Below are positions 54,927-64,000 of a DNA stretch of 64,000 nt, one piece after another. Origin of the DNA: Hufsiella ginkgonis (GTDB taxonomy: Bacteria; Bacteroidota; Bacteroidia; Sphingobacteriales; Sphingobacteriaceae); the NCBI RefSeq assembly GCF_009834915.1, contig NZ_WVHS01000004.1, positions 496,001 through 560,000 on the forward strand. The letters are read 5' to 3'. The notes under the pieces are model-generated. The model saw only the letters and a program-made list of their open reading frames with translations. It did no database searches and had not been told where the DNA came from. The position numbers and the translations under genes were made by a program. The stretch's first letter is position 1. Each line of letters opens with the position of its first letter.

Positions 54927-56020
54927 TGAAGAAAACGTTTCTGCTTGTCGTTACCTGTTTCCTGCTGCTGCACACAGGGGCTGCCCGTGAAATTAAAGAT
55001 GAAGACCTGAAAAAAGCCCTGGAAGCACTGCAAAACCAGGTCCCGCTTACCTACAACGGCGATGTTCGCAAATTCGTCGACGTTTACACGACGGCACAAA
55101 AGAAACGTTTTGCACAAATGGTGGGGCTTTCCAAGTACTATTTCCCGATCTACGAGAAGGTTTTCAAAGAACGGGGGGTGCCCGACGAGCTGAAATACCT
55201 TTCGGTGATCGAGTCGTCGCTCGATCCCAATGCGGTTTCGAAGGCGGAAGCGACCGGCCCCTGGCAATTCCTCAACGAGGTGGGTAAAAAGTACGGACTT
55301 GCCGTGAACGATACCATCGATGAGCGGCGCGATCCTTCAATGGCCTGCAACGCAGCTGCCAGCTACCTGCTCGATTCTTACGCTTATTACGGTAACGATT
55401 GGCTCCTGGCCATCGCCTCGTATAATTGCGGACGGAACAGCATAAAATGGGCGATGGAAGATTCCGGAAAAAAAGACTACTGGTCTATCCGCAAGTACCT
55501 GCCTGCAGAAACACGTAACTACGTGCCGGCGTATATTGCTACTGTTTATATGATGAACCATTACCGCAAATATGGCATCGTACCCGTGGAGCCGGATTTT
55601 ATCACGGAAACGGAACATGCCATGGCGACCAAAAAAGTAAGCATCGACGAAATAGCCAAACTCGGCGGGCTCAACCCGTACATTTTATATACCCTCAACC
55701 CCTCTTATAAAAAGCAAATGATCAATGGCAGCGGATCTTCCCCCAAGAAGCTGGTAGTACCTGTGTTGCCAACATATACTTATAATGCCATTTGCCGTTT
55801 GGTCGGCGCCCCGGAACGCATCGTGGCGCCCACCGTTATCGCCTCTGCGGTACCCGCGAAACCTTTCTATACCGTTATGTACACGGTGCAGGCAGGTGAT
55901 TCCCTGCAATCCATCGCAGCAAAGTTCAATGGCGCTACCATAGAGAGCCTTAAATCGGTAAACAACTTAAAAGATGATGCGCCGCCTCCCGGAACCATGA
56001 TAAAGGTGCGAATGCAATAA
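54926..56020 (+). CDS. Lytic murein transglycosylase with LysM domain
   Basis: 364 residues from ATG 54926, which overlaps the HAD stop by one base. After a signal peptide (about 1-20), the SLT domain (about 90-225) has the catalytic Glu in SVIESSLDPNAVSKA, GPWQFL and IASYNCG. A C-terminal LysM peptidoglycan-binding domain (about 318-362) reads YTVQAGDSLQSIAAKF. The layout is that of MltD, cutting glycan strands of the cell wall. A start at 54905 lacks a proper signal sequence. Confidence 0.93.
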   Translation: MKKTFLLVVTCFLLLHTGAAREIKDEDLKKALEALQNQVPLTYNGDVRKFVDVYTTAQKKRFAQMVGLSKYYFPIYEKVFKERGVPDELKYLSVIESSLDPNAVSKAEATGPWQFLNEVGKKYGLAVNDTIDERRDPSMACNAAASYLLDSYAYYGNDWLLAIASYNCGRNSIKWAMEDSGKKDYWSIRKYLPAETRNYVPAYIATVYMMNHYRKYGIVPVEPDFITETEHAMATKKVSIDEIAKLGGLNPYILYTLNPSYKKQMINGSGSSPKKLVVPVLPTYTYNAICRLVGAPERIVAPTVIASAVPAKPFYTVMYTVQAGDSLQSIAAKFNGATIESLKSVNNLKDDAPPPGTMIKVRMQ

Positions 56021-56089
56021 TGGTTCTGAACTGTTTGTATTCACACAATAATGTAAACTATTTAGCATAATCCCCGTTTAACCAGCAAA

Positions 56090-56097
56090 TAACTTTG
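56090..56097 (+). promoter_or_regulatory. -7 box upstream of the mla operon
   Basis: TAACTTTG matches TAnnTTTG and would start the message about 32 bases before mlaE. A second match, TATTTTTG at 56115-56122, is too close to the gene start to be useful. No clear TTTG lies 19 bases upstream. Confidence 0.4.
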
Positions 56098-56135
56098 CAG
56101 AATGGATTATTTTATATTTTTGAGGCAAATTACTC

Positions 56136-56942
56136 ATGGCTCAAAAAAGTGACACTCCTGCCGATAGCTCGCGGAAATATGTGGTCGGCAGAAAGCTCGA
56201 CGCGCTGTTTCTCGACCTGTATAAGATCAACAGGTTCCTGGGGCGATTCTTTAAGGAGCTGGTGCTCCCGCCTTACGAATTTAAGGAAATTGTAAAACAA
56301 TGTTACGAGGTAGGTTACAAATCCCTGCCGCTGATCTCGATGACCGGTTTTATTACCGGGCTGGTTTTCACCAAACAATCACGTCCTTCACTGGCCGAAT
56401 TCGGAGCTACCTCGTGGCTGCCAAACCTGATCGCCATCGCTATTATCCGCGCATTGGCGCCACTGGTGACCGCATTGATCGCCGCCGGGAAAGTCGGTTC
56501 AAATATTGGCGCCGAGCTCGGCTCCATGAATGTAACCGAACAGATCGACGCGATGGAGGTGTCTGCTACGAACCCGTTTAAGTTCCTGGTGGTTACCCGC
56601 GTCCTGGCAACTACGATCATGATCCCTGTGCTCGCTATGTATACGGGCTTCGTGGGGATGCTTGGCTCCTTCATCAATATTAACCAGATGGAGCAGACAA
56701 GTCTGCCGACATTTTTTGTGGGTGCATTCTCCAGTATTACCTTTCTCGACATCTTTTCATCCGTATTTAAGGCTACGGTTTTTGGTTTCACTATCGGTGC
56801 GGTAAGCTGTTATAAAGGGTATTACTCTTCCAAAGGTACCGAAGGAGTTGGCAAGGCAGCCAATGCTGCGGTAGTAACCTCAATGTTCCTCATTTTTATT
56901 GAAGAGATCCTGGTTGTACAGGTTGTCGCCGCGCTACGCTAA
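56136..56942 (+). CDS. mlaE: Mla-type ABC transporter permease
   Basis: 268-residue inner-membrane permease of the lipid transport system that keeps the outer membrane asymmetric. Hallmarks: a hydrophobic N-half, LAPLVTALIAAGKVGSNIGAE (about 107-127), LGSMNVTEQIDAMEVS and VVTRVLATTIMIPVL. Its stop overlaps the mlaF start (TAATG). Gene symbols follow family; the direction of lipid flow is debated for the group. Confidence 0.93.
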   Translation: MAQKSDTPADSSRKYVVGRKLDALFLDLYKINRFLGRFFKELVLPPYEFKEIVKQCYEVGYKSLPLISMTGFITGLVFTKQSRPSLAEFGATSWLPNLIAIAIIRALAPLVTALIAAGKVGSNIGAELGSMNVTEQIDAMEVSATNPFKFLVVTRVLATTIMIPVLAMYTGFVGMLGSFININQMEQTSLPTFFVGAFSSITFLDIFSSVFKATVFGFTIGAVSCYKGYYSSKGTEGVGKAANAAVVTSMFLIFIEEILVVQVVAALR

Positions 56943-57715
56943 TGGAAAAAAAAGCATCACCGATCAACAGAGAAAACGCAGTGATCTCCATCCGGGACCT
57001 GAAAAAATCTTTTGGCAGCCTTCATGTGTTACGCGGAGTGGACCTTAATCTTTACCAGGGTGAAAATCTCGTGGTACTTGGAAGGTCTGGCACGGGAAAG
57101 TCTGTTTTGATAAAGATCATTTCAGGACTGTTACATCCCGATTCCGGGGAAGTGAACGTATTGGGGCTGAGCGTCGGCTCATTATCAGACAGGGAATTGC
57201 TCCAGCTTCGGCTGAAGGTCGGTTTCTCCTTTCAAAACAGCGCCTTGTATGACAGTATGACCGTACGCGAGAACCTGGAATTCCCGCTCGTGCGCAACTA
57301 CCGCAATCTTACCCGCAAAGAGATCGACCTGGCGGTGGAAGATGTGCTCGATGGCGTTGGGTTATCTCAGGCGATCAACCAGATGCCATCGGAACTCTCC
57401 GGCGGGCAGCGTAAACGCATCGGGATCGCCAGGACATTGATCCTTCGTCCCGAGATAATGCTATACGACGAGCCGACTGCCGGTCTCGATCCTATTACTT
57501 GTATCGACATCAACAACCTCATTAACGAGGTACAGGAAAAATATAACACATCGGCCATTATAATTACGCATGATCTTACCTGCGCGAAAATGACCGGCGA
57601 CCGCATCATGATGCTGCTCGACGGCCGGTTTGAGCGGCAGGGAACTTTCGAACAGGTGTTCGATACGGATGACGAGCGTGTTAAGACATTTTATAATTAT
57701 AACTTTACAGACTAA
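56942..57715 (+). CDS. mlaF: Mla-type ABC transporter ATP-binding protein
   Basis: 257 residues. Walker A GRSGTGKS, signature LSGGQRKRIGIARTL, Walker B IMLYDEPTAGLDPI and the H-loop ITHD. It powers lipid transport together with MlaE. Its stop is directly followed by mlaD. Confidence 0.93.
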   Translation: MEKKASPINRENAVISIRDLKKSFGSLHVLRGVDLNLYQGENLVVLGRSGTGKSVLIKIISGLLHPDSGEVNVLGLSVGSLSDRELLQLRLKVGFSFQNSALYDSMTVRENLEFPLVRNYRNLTRKEIDLAVEDVLDGVGLSQAINQMPSELSGGQRKRIGIARTLILRPEIMLYDEPTAGLDPITCIDINNLINEVQEKYNTSAIIITHDLTCAKMTGDRIMMLLDGRFERQGTFEQVFDTDDERVKTFYNYNFTD

Positions 57716-58684
57716 ATGGACAAGTCAGAAAATAAACGCGCAGTTATTGTCGGCATTTTCCTTTTATTGGGCTTGCTGATCCTTGTTGCCGGTGTATTTA
57801 CGCTCGGCGGACAGCAAAAGCGCTTTGTTAAAAGCGTAAAAGTGGAAGCCATTTTCGATGACGTACAAGGATTAAAAGTAGGCAACAATGTGTGGTTTTC
57901 CGGGGTAAAGATCGGCACGGTAAAATCCATCGAATTCTTTGGCGGTTCGGAAGTCAGGGTATTGCTTAATATCGAAGAGGCGGCCCACCCGTATATCCGC
58001 AAGGATGCAAAGGCGAAAATCAGTTCCGAGGGATTGATCGGAAACCGTATTATCGTGATCTACGACGGAACACCTTCGGCCCCGCAAATAGCTGAAGGCG
58101 GACGTCTCGGCGTGGACCATGCCCTCACCACCGACGAAATGATGGCCACCCTGCAGGAAAACAACAAGAACCTGCTGGATATCACCAACGACTTTAAGCT
58201 GCTAAGTCTTAAAATAGTTAAAGGGAAAGGTACTGCCGGGGCCTTTTTAACCGATTCGCTCATGGGTGAGCAGTTTAAATCGATCGTAGCCAACATGCAG
58301 CTGGCATCCGCAAATACCAACAAAGTTTCGGCGGCGGTCGTTCAGCTCACTTCCAAGATCAACTCCAAAGGCGCATTGGCCAACGAATTGTTAACCGATA
58401 CTACGATCTTCCGCGACTTAAAGATCGCCGCCGCACAGCTCAAAGAAGCTACATCTTCGGCGACCGGAATCACAGAGAACCTTCGCAAAACCAGCGAGCG
58501 GTTAAATGCAAACGACAATGCGCTGGGCGTATTGCTCAATGATCCGGTTTCGGCGACGACCATTAAAACAACGCTGACAAACCTGGAGTCAAGCAGTAAA
58601 AAGCTCGATGAAAGCATGGAGGCACTACAACATAATTTCTTGTTGCGCGGCTTCTTTAAAAAGAAGGAAAAGGACGGCAACTAA
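57716..58684 (+). CDS. mlaD: MlaD family (MCE domain) protein
   Basis: 322 residues. One N-terminal anchor helix (about 10-30), then the MCE domain (about 40-120) with VEAIFDDVQGLKVGNNVWFS and ISSEGLIGNRIIVIYDG, and a long helical tail (about 130-310) with SS/NN-rich repeats such as GAFLTDSLMGEQFKS and LGVLLNDPVSATTIKTTL. The tail is much longer than in E. coli MlaD (183 residues), as in other Bacteroidota. It starts 1 base after mlaF. Confidence 0.93.
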   Translation: MDKSENKRAVIVGIFLLLGLLILVAGVFTLGGQQKRFVKSVKVEAIFDDVQGLKVGNNVWFSGVKIGTVKSIEFFGGSEVRVLLNIEEAAHPYIRKDAKAKISSEGLIGNRIIVIYDGTPSAPQIAEGGRLGVDHALTTDEMMATLQENNKNLLDITNDFKLLSLKIVKGKGTAGAFLTDSLMGEQFKSIVANMQLASANTNKVSAAVVQLTSKINSKGALANELLTDTTIFRDLKIAAAQLKEATSSATGITENLRKTSERLNANDNALGVLLNDPVSATTIKTTLTNLESSSKKLDESMEALQHNFLLRGFFKKKEKDGN

Positions 58685-58686
58685 GT

Positions 58687-58717
58687 AAAAAGGACAACCC
58701 GGCGGGTTGTCCTTTTT
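58687..58717. terminator. Strong bidirectional terminator between mlaD and uvrA
   Basis: AAAAAGGACAACCC, a 3-base loop and GGGTTGTCCTTTTT form a perfect 14-base stem. The T-run at 58713-58717 suits the mla message and the A-run at its start suits the converging uvrA message. Confidence 0.95.
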
Positions 58718-58743
58718 ACTTTATGCGCTTTGCCTGCCGGGCG

Positions 58744-61587
58744 TTACCTTTTCATCTCGATGGCCAGGAATTTCCCGGTATGGCTTCTCTTCACTTTCAC
58801 GAGATCTTCGGGTGTTCCTTCAAACAAGATCTCACCTCCGCCTGCTCCGCCTTCTATGCCCAGATCGATCACCCAATCGGCCGTTTTTACGACATCAAGG
58901 TTATGTTCAATCACCAGGATGGTATTACCATGGTCCACTAAACGGGTAAGCACGCCAAGCAACACATTAATGTCTTCGAAATGGAGCCCCGTGGTGGGCT
59001 CATCCAAAATATAAAAGGTTTTCCCTGTATCCTTTTTCGAAAGTTCCGTAGCAAGCTTTACACGCTGGGCTTCACCGCCCGAAAGCGTGGTAGACGACTG
59101 CCCCAACTTAATATACCCCAATCCCACATCATGTAAAGTCTTGATCTTACGATAGATAGAAGGAATCGGCTCAAAAAAAGCCACCGCATCTTCAATACTC
59201 ATATCGAGTACATCGCTGATGGATTTGCCGTGATAACGGACCTCCAGCGTTTCCCGGTTATATCGTCTGCCATTACATTCCTCGCAGGGAACCTGTACAT
59301 CGGGAAGAAAATTCATCTCGATCACCTTCATACCTGCTCCCTGGCAAGTTTCGCAACGGCCGCCTTTTACGTTAAAAGAGAACCTCCCGGGTTTATATCC
59401 CCTGATCTTGGCTTCCGGCAATTGCACGTAGAGGTTACGAATGTCAGAGAACACCCCGGTATAAGTGGAAGGATTGGAACGTGGTGTACGCCCGATCGGC
59501 GTCTGGTCGATCTCGATCACTTTATCGATATGCTCCAGGCCTTCGATCTTTTTATAGGCGAGCGGCTTCTTTTTGGCGCGGAAAAAATGGTGATTCAGGA
59601 TCGGGTACAGCGTTTCGGTGATAAGGCTCGATTTCCCGCTCCCCGAAACACCCGTGACGCAGATAAAAGTTCCGAGCGGGAATTGTGCCGTCACATTTTT
59701 GAGATTATTCCCCGTAGCATTTTTTAGCACGAGCGATTTCCCGTTGCCTTTCCGGCGGGAGCCCGGCGTTTCAATCTGCCGCGACCCGTTCAGGTACGCC
59801 GTAGTGAGCGTATTGGCTTTCATGATCTGCTCAGGCGTACCCTGTGCAACCACTTGTCCGCCATGTACACCGGCAGCCGGCCCCATATCGATCACATGGT
59901 CGGCTTCCAGGATCATGTCCTTATCGTGTTCTACCACCAGCACGGAGTTCCCGATGTCGCGGAGATTTTTCAATGCCGAGATCAACCGCGCATTATCGCG
60001 CTGGTGCAACCCGATACTGGGCTCATCTAATATATAAAGTACGTTTACCAGTTGCGACCCGATCTGCGTTGCCAGCCTGATACGTTGTGCCTCGCCGCCG
60101 GAAAGCGTCCTCGAAGTGCGGTCGAGCGTCAGGTAATTTAACCCCACATCCAGCAAAAAACCGATACGGGCGCGAATTTCCTTCAGGATCTCGCGTGCAA
60201 TGGTGTTCTGCCGCTCGTTCAACTGGTCCTCGATGTTGGTAAACCATGCCGATAATGAAGAAATATCCATCACCGAGAGCTCCGAGATGTTCTTCTGCCC
60301 CACCTTAAAATGCAGCGACTCCTTTTTGAGCCTGGCTCCTTCGCATTGCGGACAGGTTTTTAGGGTACGATAAGTTTCCATGTCGGCCACCGCCTCGTCT
60401 CCCCGCCGCTCGGTCTGCTCTTCCAGGATCTTAATCACGCCGTCGAAATTAATCTGGTAATTCTGAACATTCCACTTGTTGTATTCCACGGGTACCGTAA
60501 GGATCTCCTGGCTGCCGTTCAGGATCAGTTCCACGATCTCCTTCGGTAGTTTCTCGATAGGAGCGGAAAGCGAAAAGCCATATTTCTTAGACAATGCTTT
60601 TAGCACCTGGAAGATCCACGTTTCGCGGTATTCGCCCAGGGGTGCAAGCCCTCCCTGGATAATGCTCAGTTTCGGGTTTGGGATCACAGAGGCTTCGTCA
60701 ACCTCGAATATATAACCCAATCCATCGCAGCGCTCACAAGCTCCATACGGTGAATTGAAGGAGAACGTGTTAGGCTGCGGTTCATCATAAGAGATGCCCG
60801 AAACCGGGTCCATCAGGTATTTACTAAAAAAGAACTCGTTATTTTCCTGGTCGGAGATCTTAATGATGCCCTTGGCCGTCTTTAAAGCCGATTGGATAGA
60901 GGAATACAGGCGCTTCTTATCCTTCCCGGTAACGATCAGCCGATCGATCACCATCTCGATATCATGGATCTTATAGCGATCAAGCTGCATCTTAGGCTTT
61001 AGGTCTTCGATCTGTCCGTCGATACGAACTTTCACGTAGCCTTGCTTACTGATCTGTTCGAACAACTCGCGATAGTGCCCTTTCCTGCCCTTTACGATCG
61101 GCGCCAGGATATTCACCGGCTTCCCCTCGAATTGGTCAAGGACCGTCTTAAGGATCTGGTCCTCAGACATACGCTCCATCTTTGCGCCGGTAGCGTACGA
61201 ATACGCTTCGCCGATGCGGGCAAACAAGAGCCGCATAAAATCGTAGATCTCGGTAATGGTACCAACGGTAGACCGCGGGTTTTTAGAGGTCGTTTTCTGC
61301 TCGATGGCGATCACGGGACTTAACCCGGAGATCTTATCGACATCCGGGCGTTCCATGCCACCTAAAAATTGCCTCGAGTAGGCGCTGAAGGTTTCCATAT
61401 ACCGCCGCTGCCCTTCGGCATAGATGGTATCAAATGCCAGCGACGATTTCCCGCTGCCGCTTAAACCGGTTATAACCACCAGTTTATTGCGGGGAAAAGA
61501 AATATCGATGTTTTTGAGGTTGTGTACCCTCGCTCCGAAAACTTCAACTGCACTTTGTTCGCCAAGATCGGTAACGGCTGTATCCAT
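58744..61587 (-). CDS. uvrA: Excinuclease ABC subunit A
   Basis: Damage-recognition ATPase of nucleotide excision repair. 947 residues. Two ABC units: [14 protein letters not shown] near the start and [15 protein letters not shown] in the second half; signatures [10 protein letters not shown] and [10 protein letters not shown]. Zinc-binding Cys sets [18 protein letters not shown] and [17 protein letters not shown] are present. The protein ends after a short tail. A likely promoter, CATCTTTG, is near 61610. Confidence 0.98.
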   Translation of the reverse strand: MDTAVTDLGEQSAVEVFGARVHNLKNIDISFPRNKLVVITGLSGSGKSSLAFDTIYAEGQRRYMETFSAYSRQFLGGMERPDVDKISGLSPVIAIEQKTTSKNPRSTVGTITEIYDFMRLLFARIGEAYSYATGAKMERMSEDQILKTVLDQFEGKPVNILAPIVKGRKGHYRELFEQISKQGYVKVRIDGQIEDLKPKMQLDRYKIHDIEMVIDRLIVTGKDKKRLYSSIQSALKTAKGIIKISDQENNEFFFSKYLMDPVSGISYDEPQPNTFSFNSPYGACERCDGLGYIFEVDEASVIPNPKLSIIQGGLAPLGEYRETWIFQVLKALSKKYGFSLSAPIEKLPKEIVELILNGSQEILTVPVEYNKWNVQNYQINFDGVIKILEEQTERRGDEAVADMETYRTLKTCPQCEGARLKKESLHFKVGQKNISELSVMDISSLSAWFTNIEDQLNERQNTIAREILKEIRARIGFLLDVGLNYLTLDRTSRTLSGGEAQRIRLATQIGSQLVNVLYILDEPSIGLHQRDNARLISALKNLRDIGNSVLVVEHDKDMILEADHVIDMGPAAGVHGGQVVAQGTPEQIMKANTLTTAYLNGSRQIETPGSRRKGNGKSLVLKNATGNNLKNVTAQFPLGTFICVTGVSGSGKSSLITETLYPILNHHFFRAKKKPLAYKKIEGLEHIDKVIEIDQTPIGRTPRSNPSTYTGVFSDIRNLYVQLPEAKIRGYKPGRFSFNVKGGRCETCQGAGMKVIEMNFLPDVQVPCEECNGRRYNRETLEVRYHGKSISDVLDMSIEDAVAFFEPIPSIYRKIKTLHDVGLGYIKLGQSSTTLSGGEAQRVKLATELSKKDTGKTFYILDEPTTGLHFEDINVLLGVLTRLVDHGNTILVIEHNLDVVKTADWVIDLGIEGGAGGGEILFEGTPEDLVKVKRSHTGKFLAIEMKR

Positions 61588-61662
61588 ATTTGAAAAATGC
61601 CTTTGGAAAGCAAATGCAAAGATGCGAAATTAATTAGCAAAGATCAACGGATCCTGAGAATG

Positions 61663-61696
61663 AAAAAGGAGCAGCGAAATACTTCTTGCCGCTCCT
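61663..61696 (-). terminator. Terminator after the second transglycosylase gene
   Basis: On the minus strand AGGAGCGGC and GCTGCTCCT form a 9-base stem (one G-T pair) with a 12-base loop, then TTTTT. It lies 24 bases after the stop of the upstream gene. Confidence 0.8.
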
Positions 61697-61719
61697 CATC
61701 CTTTTTTGCCGATGTCGGG

Positions 61720-62553
61720 TTAATTCCTGCCGAGCTGCAGCACCTGGGCGGTGTTGCGATCTGCCAGGGAATAATAAAACGGGCGCCTGGACTTCTCTTC
61801 CGCTAACAGCGCAACGTTGGAAGTATAGCCGTAACGTGCCGGATTTTCGATAATTTCTTTCATCGAAATGATCTTATACACGTAGCCGGCCGTTTCGCGG
61901 TTCAGTTTCATCTTAAAATAATTGTTCTGGTTTTGCCGGCTGATCTGGACCTTCAGCTTACTGTCTCCGAGGTTATAGGCGGCAGCCGTTAAGGTCCACG
62001 ACCTCAACTCGCCATAGAGCTCGCGAATATACTTACAAGCCGCCACGGTAGATTTCTCCATATCCTGCCGTTCATCCATGCTGCGGTTCACCTTAAGCCC
62101 ATAGCTCCTGGCGGTACCAGGCATAAACTGCCAGTAACCGGATGCGCCCCGGTGAGAAGTTCCCTCACGTAATCCGCTCTCTACCAGTGCAATGTACTTA
62201 AAGTCCTGGGGAATTCCGTATCGTTCCAGGATAGGCTCGATCACCGGGAACCATTTTGCCGCTTTATAGTGCAGTATTCTCGTTTGCAGTTTCCCGTAAG
62301 CATGCGCATTTAACGCCTTTTGCATCCGGTATACCACTTTTGCATCGCCTTGCGGGATGTTTTCGTCGGCAAAACTAAAAGTTCCCGCTGGTTTTACCGG
62401 GTCTGCATTCTTCCCCGGCGTAAAGATCGGTCCATATACTACAGACCCTGATTGCATTAAAGGAACAGAAGTAACGTCCCTGATTAAAACCGTGCTTGCC
62501 GCTGTAATTAATAACAATACAGAACAAGCGATCAAGTGCTTTTTAACCATCAT
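61720..62553 (-). CDS. Lytic transglycosylase (SLT domain)
   Basis: 277 residues from ATG 62553 (or 62550). A signal peptide or membrane anchor (about 1-25) precedes an SLT domain: ALVESGLREGTSHRGASGYW with the catalytic Glu (about residue 128), then FMPGTARSYG and AAYNLGDSK. No LysM domain. It is the second such enzyme in the window and the shorter one. The promoter at 62585-62615 matches the consensus fully. Confidence 0.9.
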   Translation of the reverse strand: MMVKKHLIACSVLLLITAASTVLIRDVTSVPLMQSGSVVYGPIFTPGKNADPVKPAGTFSFADENIPQGDAKVVYRMQKALNAHAYGKLQTRILHYKAAKWFPVIEPILERYGIPQDFKYIALVESGLREGTSHRGASGYWQFMPGTARSYGLKVNRSMDERQDMEKSTVAACKYIRELYGELRSWTLTAAAYNLGDSKLKVQISRQNQNNYFKMKLNRETAGYVYKIISMKEIIENPARYGYTSNVALLAEEKSRRPFYYSLADRNTAQVLQLGRN

Positions 62554-62584
62554 CACCCTTTCTTTTAAATTAATAAAAAGCGTG

Positions 62585-62615
62585 CAAATATACACCTTTT
62601 TTCTTAATGTGCAAA
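62585..62615 (-). promoter_or_regulatory. Consensus Bacteroidota promoter of the second transglycosylase
   Basis: TTTG (62612-62615 on the minus strand), exactly 19 bases of spacer and TATATTTG (62585-62592). All fixed positions match. The predicted start of transcription is about 25 bases before the gene. Confidence 0.85.
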
Positions 62616-62673
62616 TTAAAAATTAAACGTGGCGTGGCGGACAAACATTCCCCCTTAAATCCCGTTATTTTTA

Positions 62674-62681
62674 TATCTTTG
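62674..62681 (+). promoter_or_regulatory. -7 box for the pseudouridine synthase
   Basis: TATCTTTG matches TAnnTTTG, 30 bases before the ATG at 62711. The -33 position has no TTTG. Divergent from the promoter at 62585-62615. Confidence 0.5.
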
Positions 62682-62710
62682 CACCCCTTTTACAAGCATC
62701 AAAACAGCCC

Positions 62711-64000
62711 ATGCCAAATAATAGCAGGAACAGTCGCGACGACAAATCCAGTGAAACCAGGCGGACAACCAAACGTCCAGCCGGCGGATCACCTAAAACC
62801 AGCCGCCCCAAAACAGTGCGGCCTGAAGGTTCGAACATCGAACCAAAAAAAATGTTTGGAAACGGCGCAAAAAAACCGTTCGGAAAGACCGGGGAATCAA
62901 GCTTTAAGCCAGGTGACGACCGCAAACCGTTCGGAAAAAGAGAGGACGGCCGCAAGCCTTTTACCAAGCGCGACGATGGCTCCTCGCCGTTCGCAAAGCG
63001 TGATGGCGAGCGTAAACCCTTCGCACAACGCGACGATTTTAAGAAATCCGGCAAACCCGCCGGCGCTTTCGAAAAAAGAACTGATACAAGACCCGACAAA
63101 TCAAAATCCGCCCCATACGGAACCCGCCCGACAGAGAAACGTGAAAAAGCTGACCAGCCTTTCAGAAAACGCGAGCCCGAAGCCGGTGACTCAAAATATA
63201 GCGACCGGAAACGCAGACCGGCCGGCGACCCGGAGAGAAAACCAACGTTAAGACCGAAGAAATCCGTTTCCTCGCCCTCCTCCAGCTCCGGCGAAGACGG
63301 CCTGATCCGGCTTAATCGTTATATTTCAAATGCCGGTATCTGTTCGCGCCGGAAAGCCGATGAACTGATCGAAGCAGGCGTGATCTCCGTAAATGGCGAA
63401 GCTGTTTCGGAACTTGGCACCAAGATCAATCCGCGTAAAGACATTATCAGGTATAACGGCGAAGTACTGAAACGCGAAAAACTGGTTTACGTGCTGCTTA
63501 ATAAGCCAAAAGATTACATCACCACCACCGACGATCCGCAGGAACGCCGCACCGTGATGCACCTTGTAGACAAAGCATCTGATGAGCGCATCTACCCCGT
63601 CGGCAGGCTCGACCGCAACACAACCGGCCTGCTGCTCATGACCAATGATGGCGAGCTAACCGACAAGCTTTCGCACCCTAAAAACAATGTTACCAAGATC
63701 TATCATGCAGAGCTGAATAAGGCCCTCACGCAAGGCGACCTGAATAAGATCATGTTCGGCCTCGAGCTGGAAGATGGCCCTATTAAGCCCGATACGGTAA
63801 CCTACGTGCAAGGCGCCACCAAACGCGAAGTCGGCATCCAGATCCACAGCGGGAAGAACCGCATCGTACGCCGTATTTTCGAGCATCTTGGCTATGAAGT
63901 AGTTAAACTTGATCGCGTGGTGTACGCTAACCTTACCAAAAAAGACCTCCCGAGAGGAAGATGGCGCTTCCTGGAAGAAAAAGAAGTGATCCAGCTGAAG
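62711..64000 (+). CDS. RsuA/RluB-family pseudouridine synthase with long basic N-terminal extension (3' end cut)
   Basis: At least 430 residues; no stop before the window edge. The first approximately 195 residues are disordered, rich in Lys, Arg, Pro and Gly, with repeats of the form KPFGKRED / KPFTKRDD / SPFAKRDG / KPFAQRDD. Then comes an S4 RNA-binding domain (about 197-255: LNRYISNAGICSRRKADELI). The RsuA-type catalytic block follows: VGRLDRNTTGLLLMTNDG, with Asp the catalytic residue (near 302), and the NRIVRRIFEHLGYEV ending. It modifies rRNA; which site is not clear. The extension probably binds RNA. Confidence 0.92.
   Translation, partial: MPNNSRNSRDDKSSETRRTTKRPAGGSPKTSRPKTVRPEGSNIEPKKMFGNGAKKPFGKTGESSFKPGDDRKPFGKREDGRKPFTKRDDGSSPFAKRDGERKPFAQRDDFKKSGKPAGAFEKRTDTRPDKSKSAPYGTRPTEKREKADQPFRKREPEAGDSKYSDRKRRPAGDPERKPTLRPKKSVSSPSSSSGEDGLIRLNRYISNAGICSRRKADELIEAGVISVNGEAVSELGTKINPRKDIIRYNGEVLKREKLVYVLLNKPKDYITTTDDPQERRTVMHLVDKASDERIYPVGRLDRNTTGLLLMTNDGELTDKLSHPKNNVTKIYHAELNKALTQGDLNKIMFGLELEDGPIKPDTVTYVQGATKREVGIQIHSGKNRIVRRIFEHLGYEVVKLDRVVYANLTKKDLPRGRWRFLEEKEVIQLK

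Overview
The window looks like chromosomal DNA from a Bacteroidota bacterium, most likely Sphingobacteriales or Chitinophagales. Grounds: the ileS–TraR/DksA-like–lspA order, a long IleRS, FISUMP and CarboxypepD_reg-like proteins, GH92/GH78/sulfatase genes, LytTR and AraC regulators with membrane sensors, and two promoters that match the Bacteroidota consensus TTTG-N19-TAnnTTTG exactly. I see no tRNA, rRNA, CRISPR array, prophage or insertion sequence. The genus is an inference only.

Layout. 1–4.5 kb: a cut-off sulfatase, a clan GH-A glycosidase, a small C10 (streptopain-like) cysteine peptidase and a membrane AraC regulator, all on the minus strand. 4.7–6.4 kb: a gene graveyard around one intact LytTR response regulator, holding remains of a LytS-type histidine kinase, an AraC regulator and a lipocalin-like protein. 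6.4–10 kb: a CarboxypepD_reg-like protein and an alpha-L-rhamnosidase, with a LuxR-type DNA-binding domain remnant behind them. 10.4–26 kb: housekeeping genes (ileS, dksA-like, lspA, an RluA-type synthase, panB, carA, an ABC exporter, eno, a DivIC/FtsB-like protein, a VWA membrane protein, fabG, a yeast-type cytosine deaminase). 26–30 kb: rpsL-rpsG-fusA-rpsJ, ending at a hairpin after rpsJ.

30–44.7 kb is an accessory, mostly minus-strand region: MFS carriers, a DPP5-like S9 peptidase, a FISUMP lipoprotein, START-like proteins, a pirin, a secreted beta-propeller protein, and a pxpB-pxpC-pxpA 5-oxoprolinase cluster with an NRAMP-fold carrier that lacks the metal motif. It ends in a short operon of a DUF6157 protein, a 44-residue mini DUF4287 protein and an alpha/beta hydrolase. 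44.8–64 kb: a Pif1-type helicase with HRDC and HTH tail domains, an oligopeptidase B lipoprotein, two GH92 alpha-mannosidases, a HAD phosphatase translationally coupled to a LysM transglycosylase, an Mla-type lipid transport operon, uvrA, a second transglycosylase, and a cut-off RsuA/RluB pseudouridine synthase with a long basic repeat-rich N-terminus.

I do not see a clear new defence or biosynthetic system. The most unusual content is the set of regulator and surface-protein relics between intact genes, the miniaturised DUF4287 gene, the NRAMP-like carrier tied to 5-oxoproline metabolism, and repeated TCTCAAAA elements in front of the C10 peptidase.
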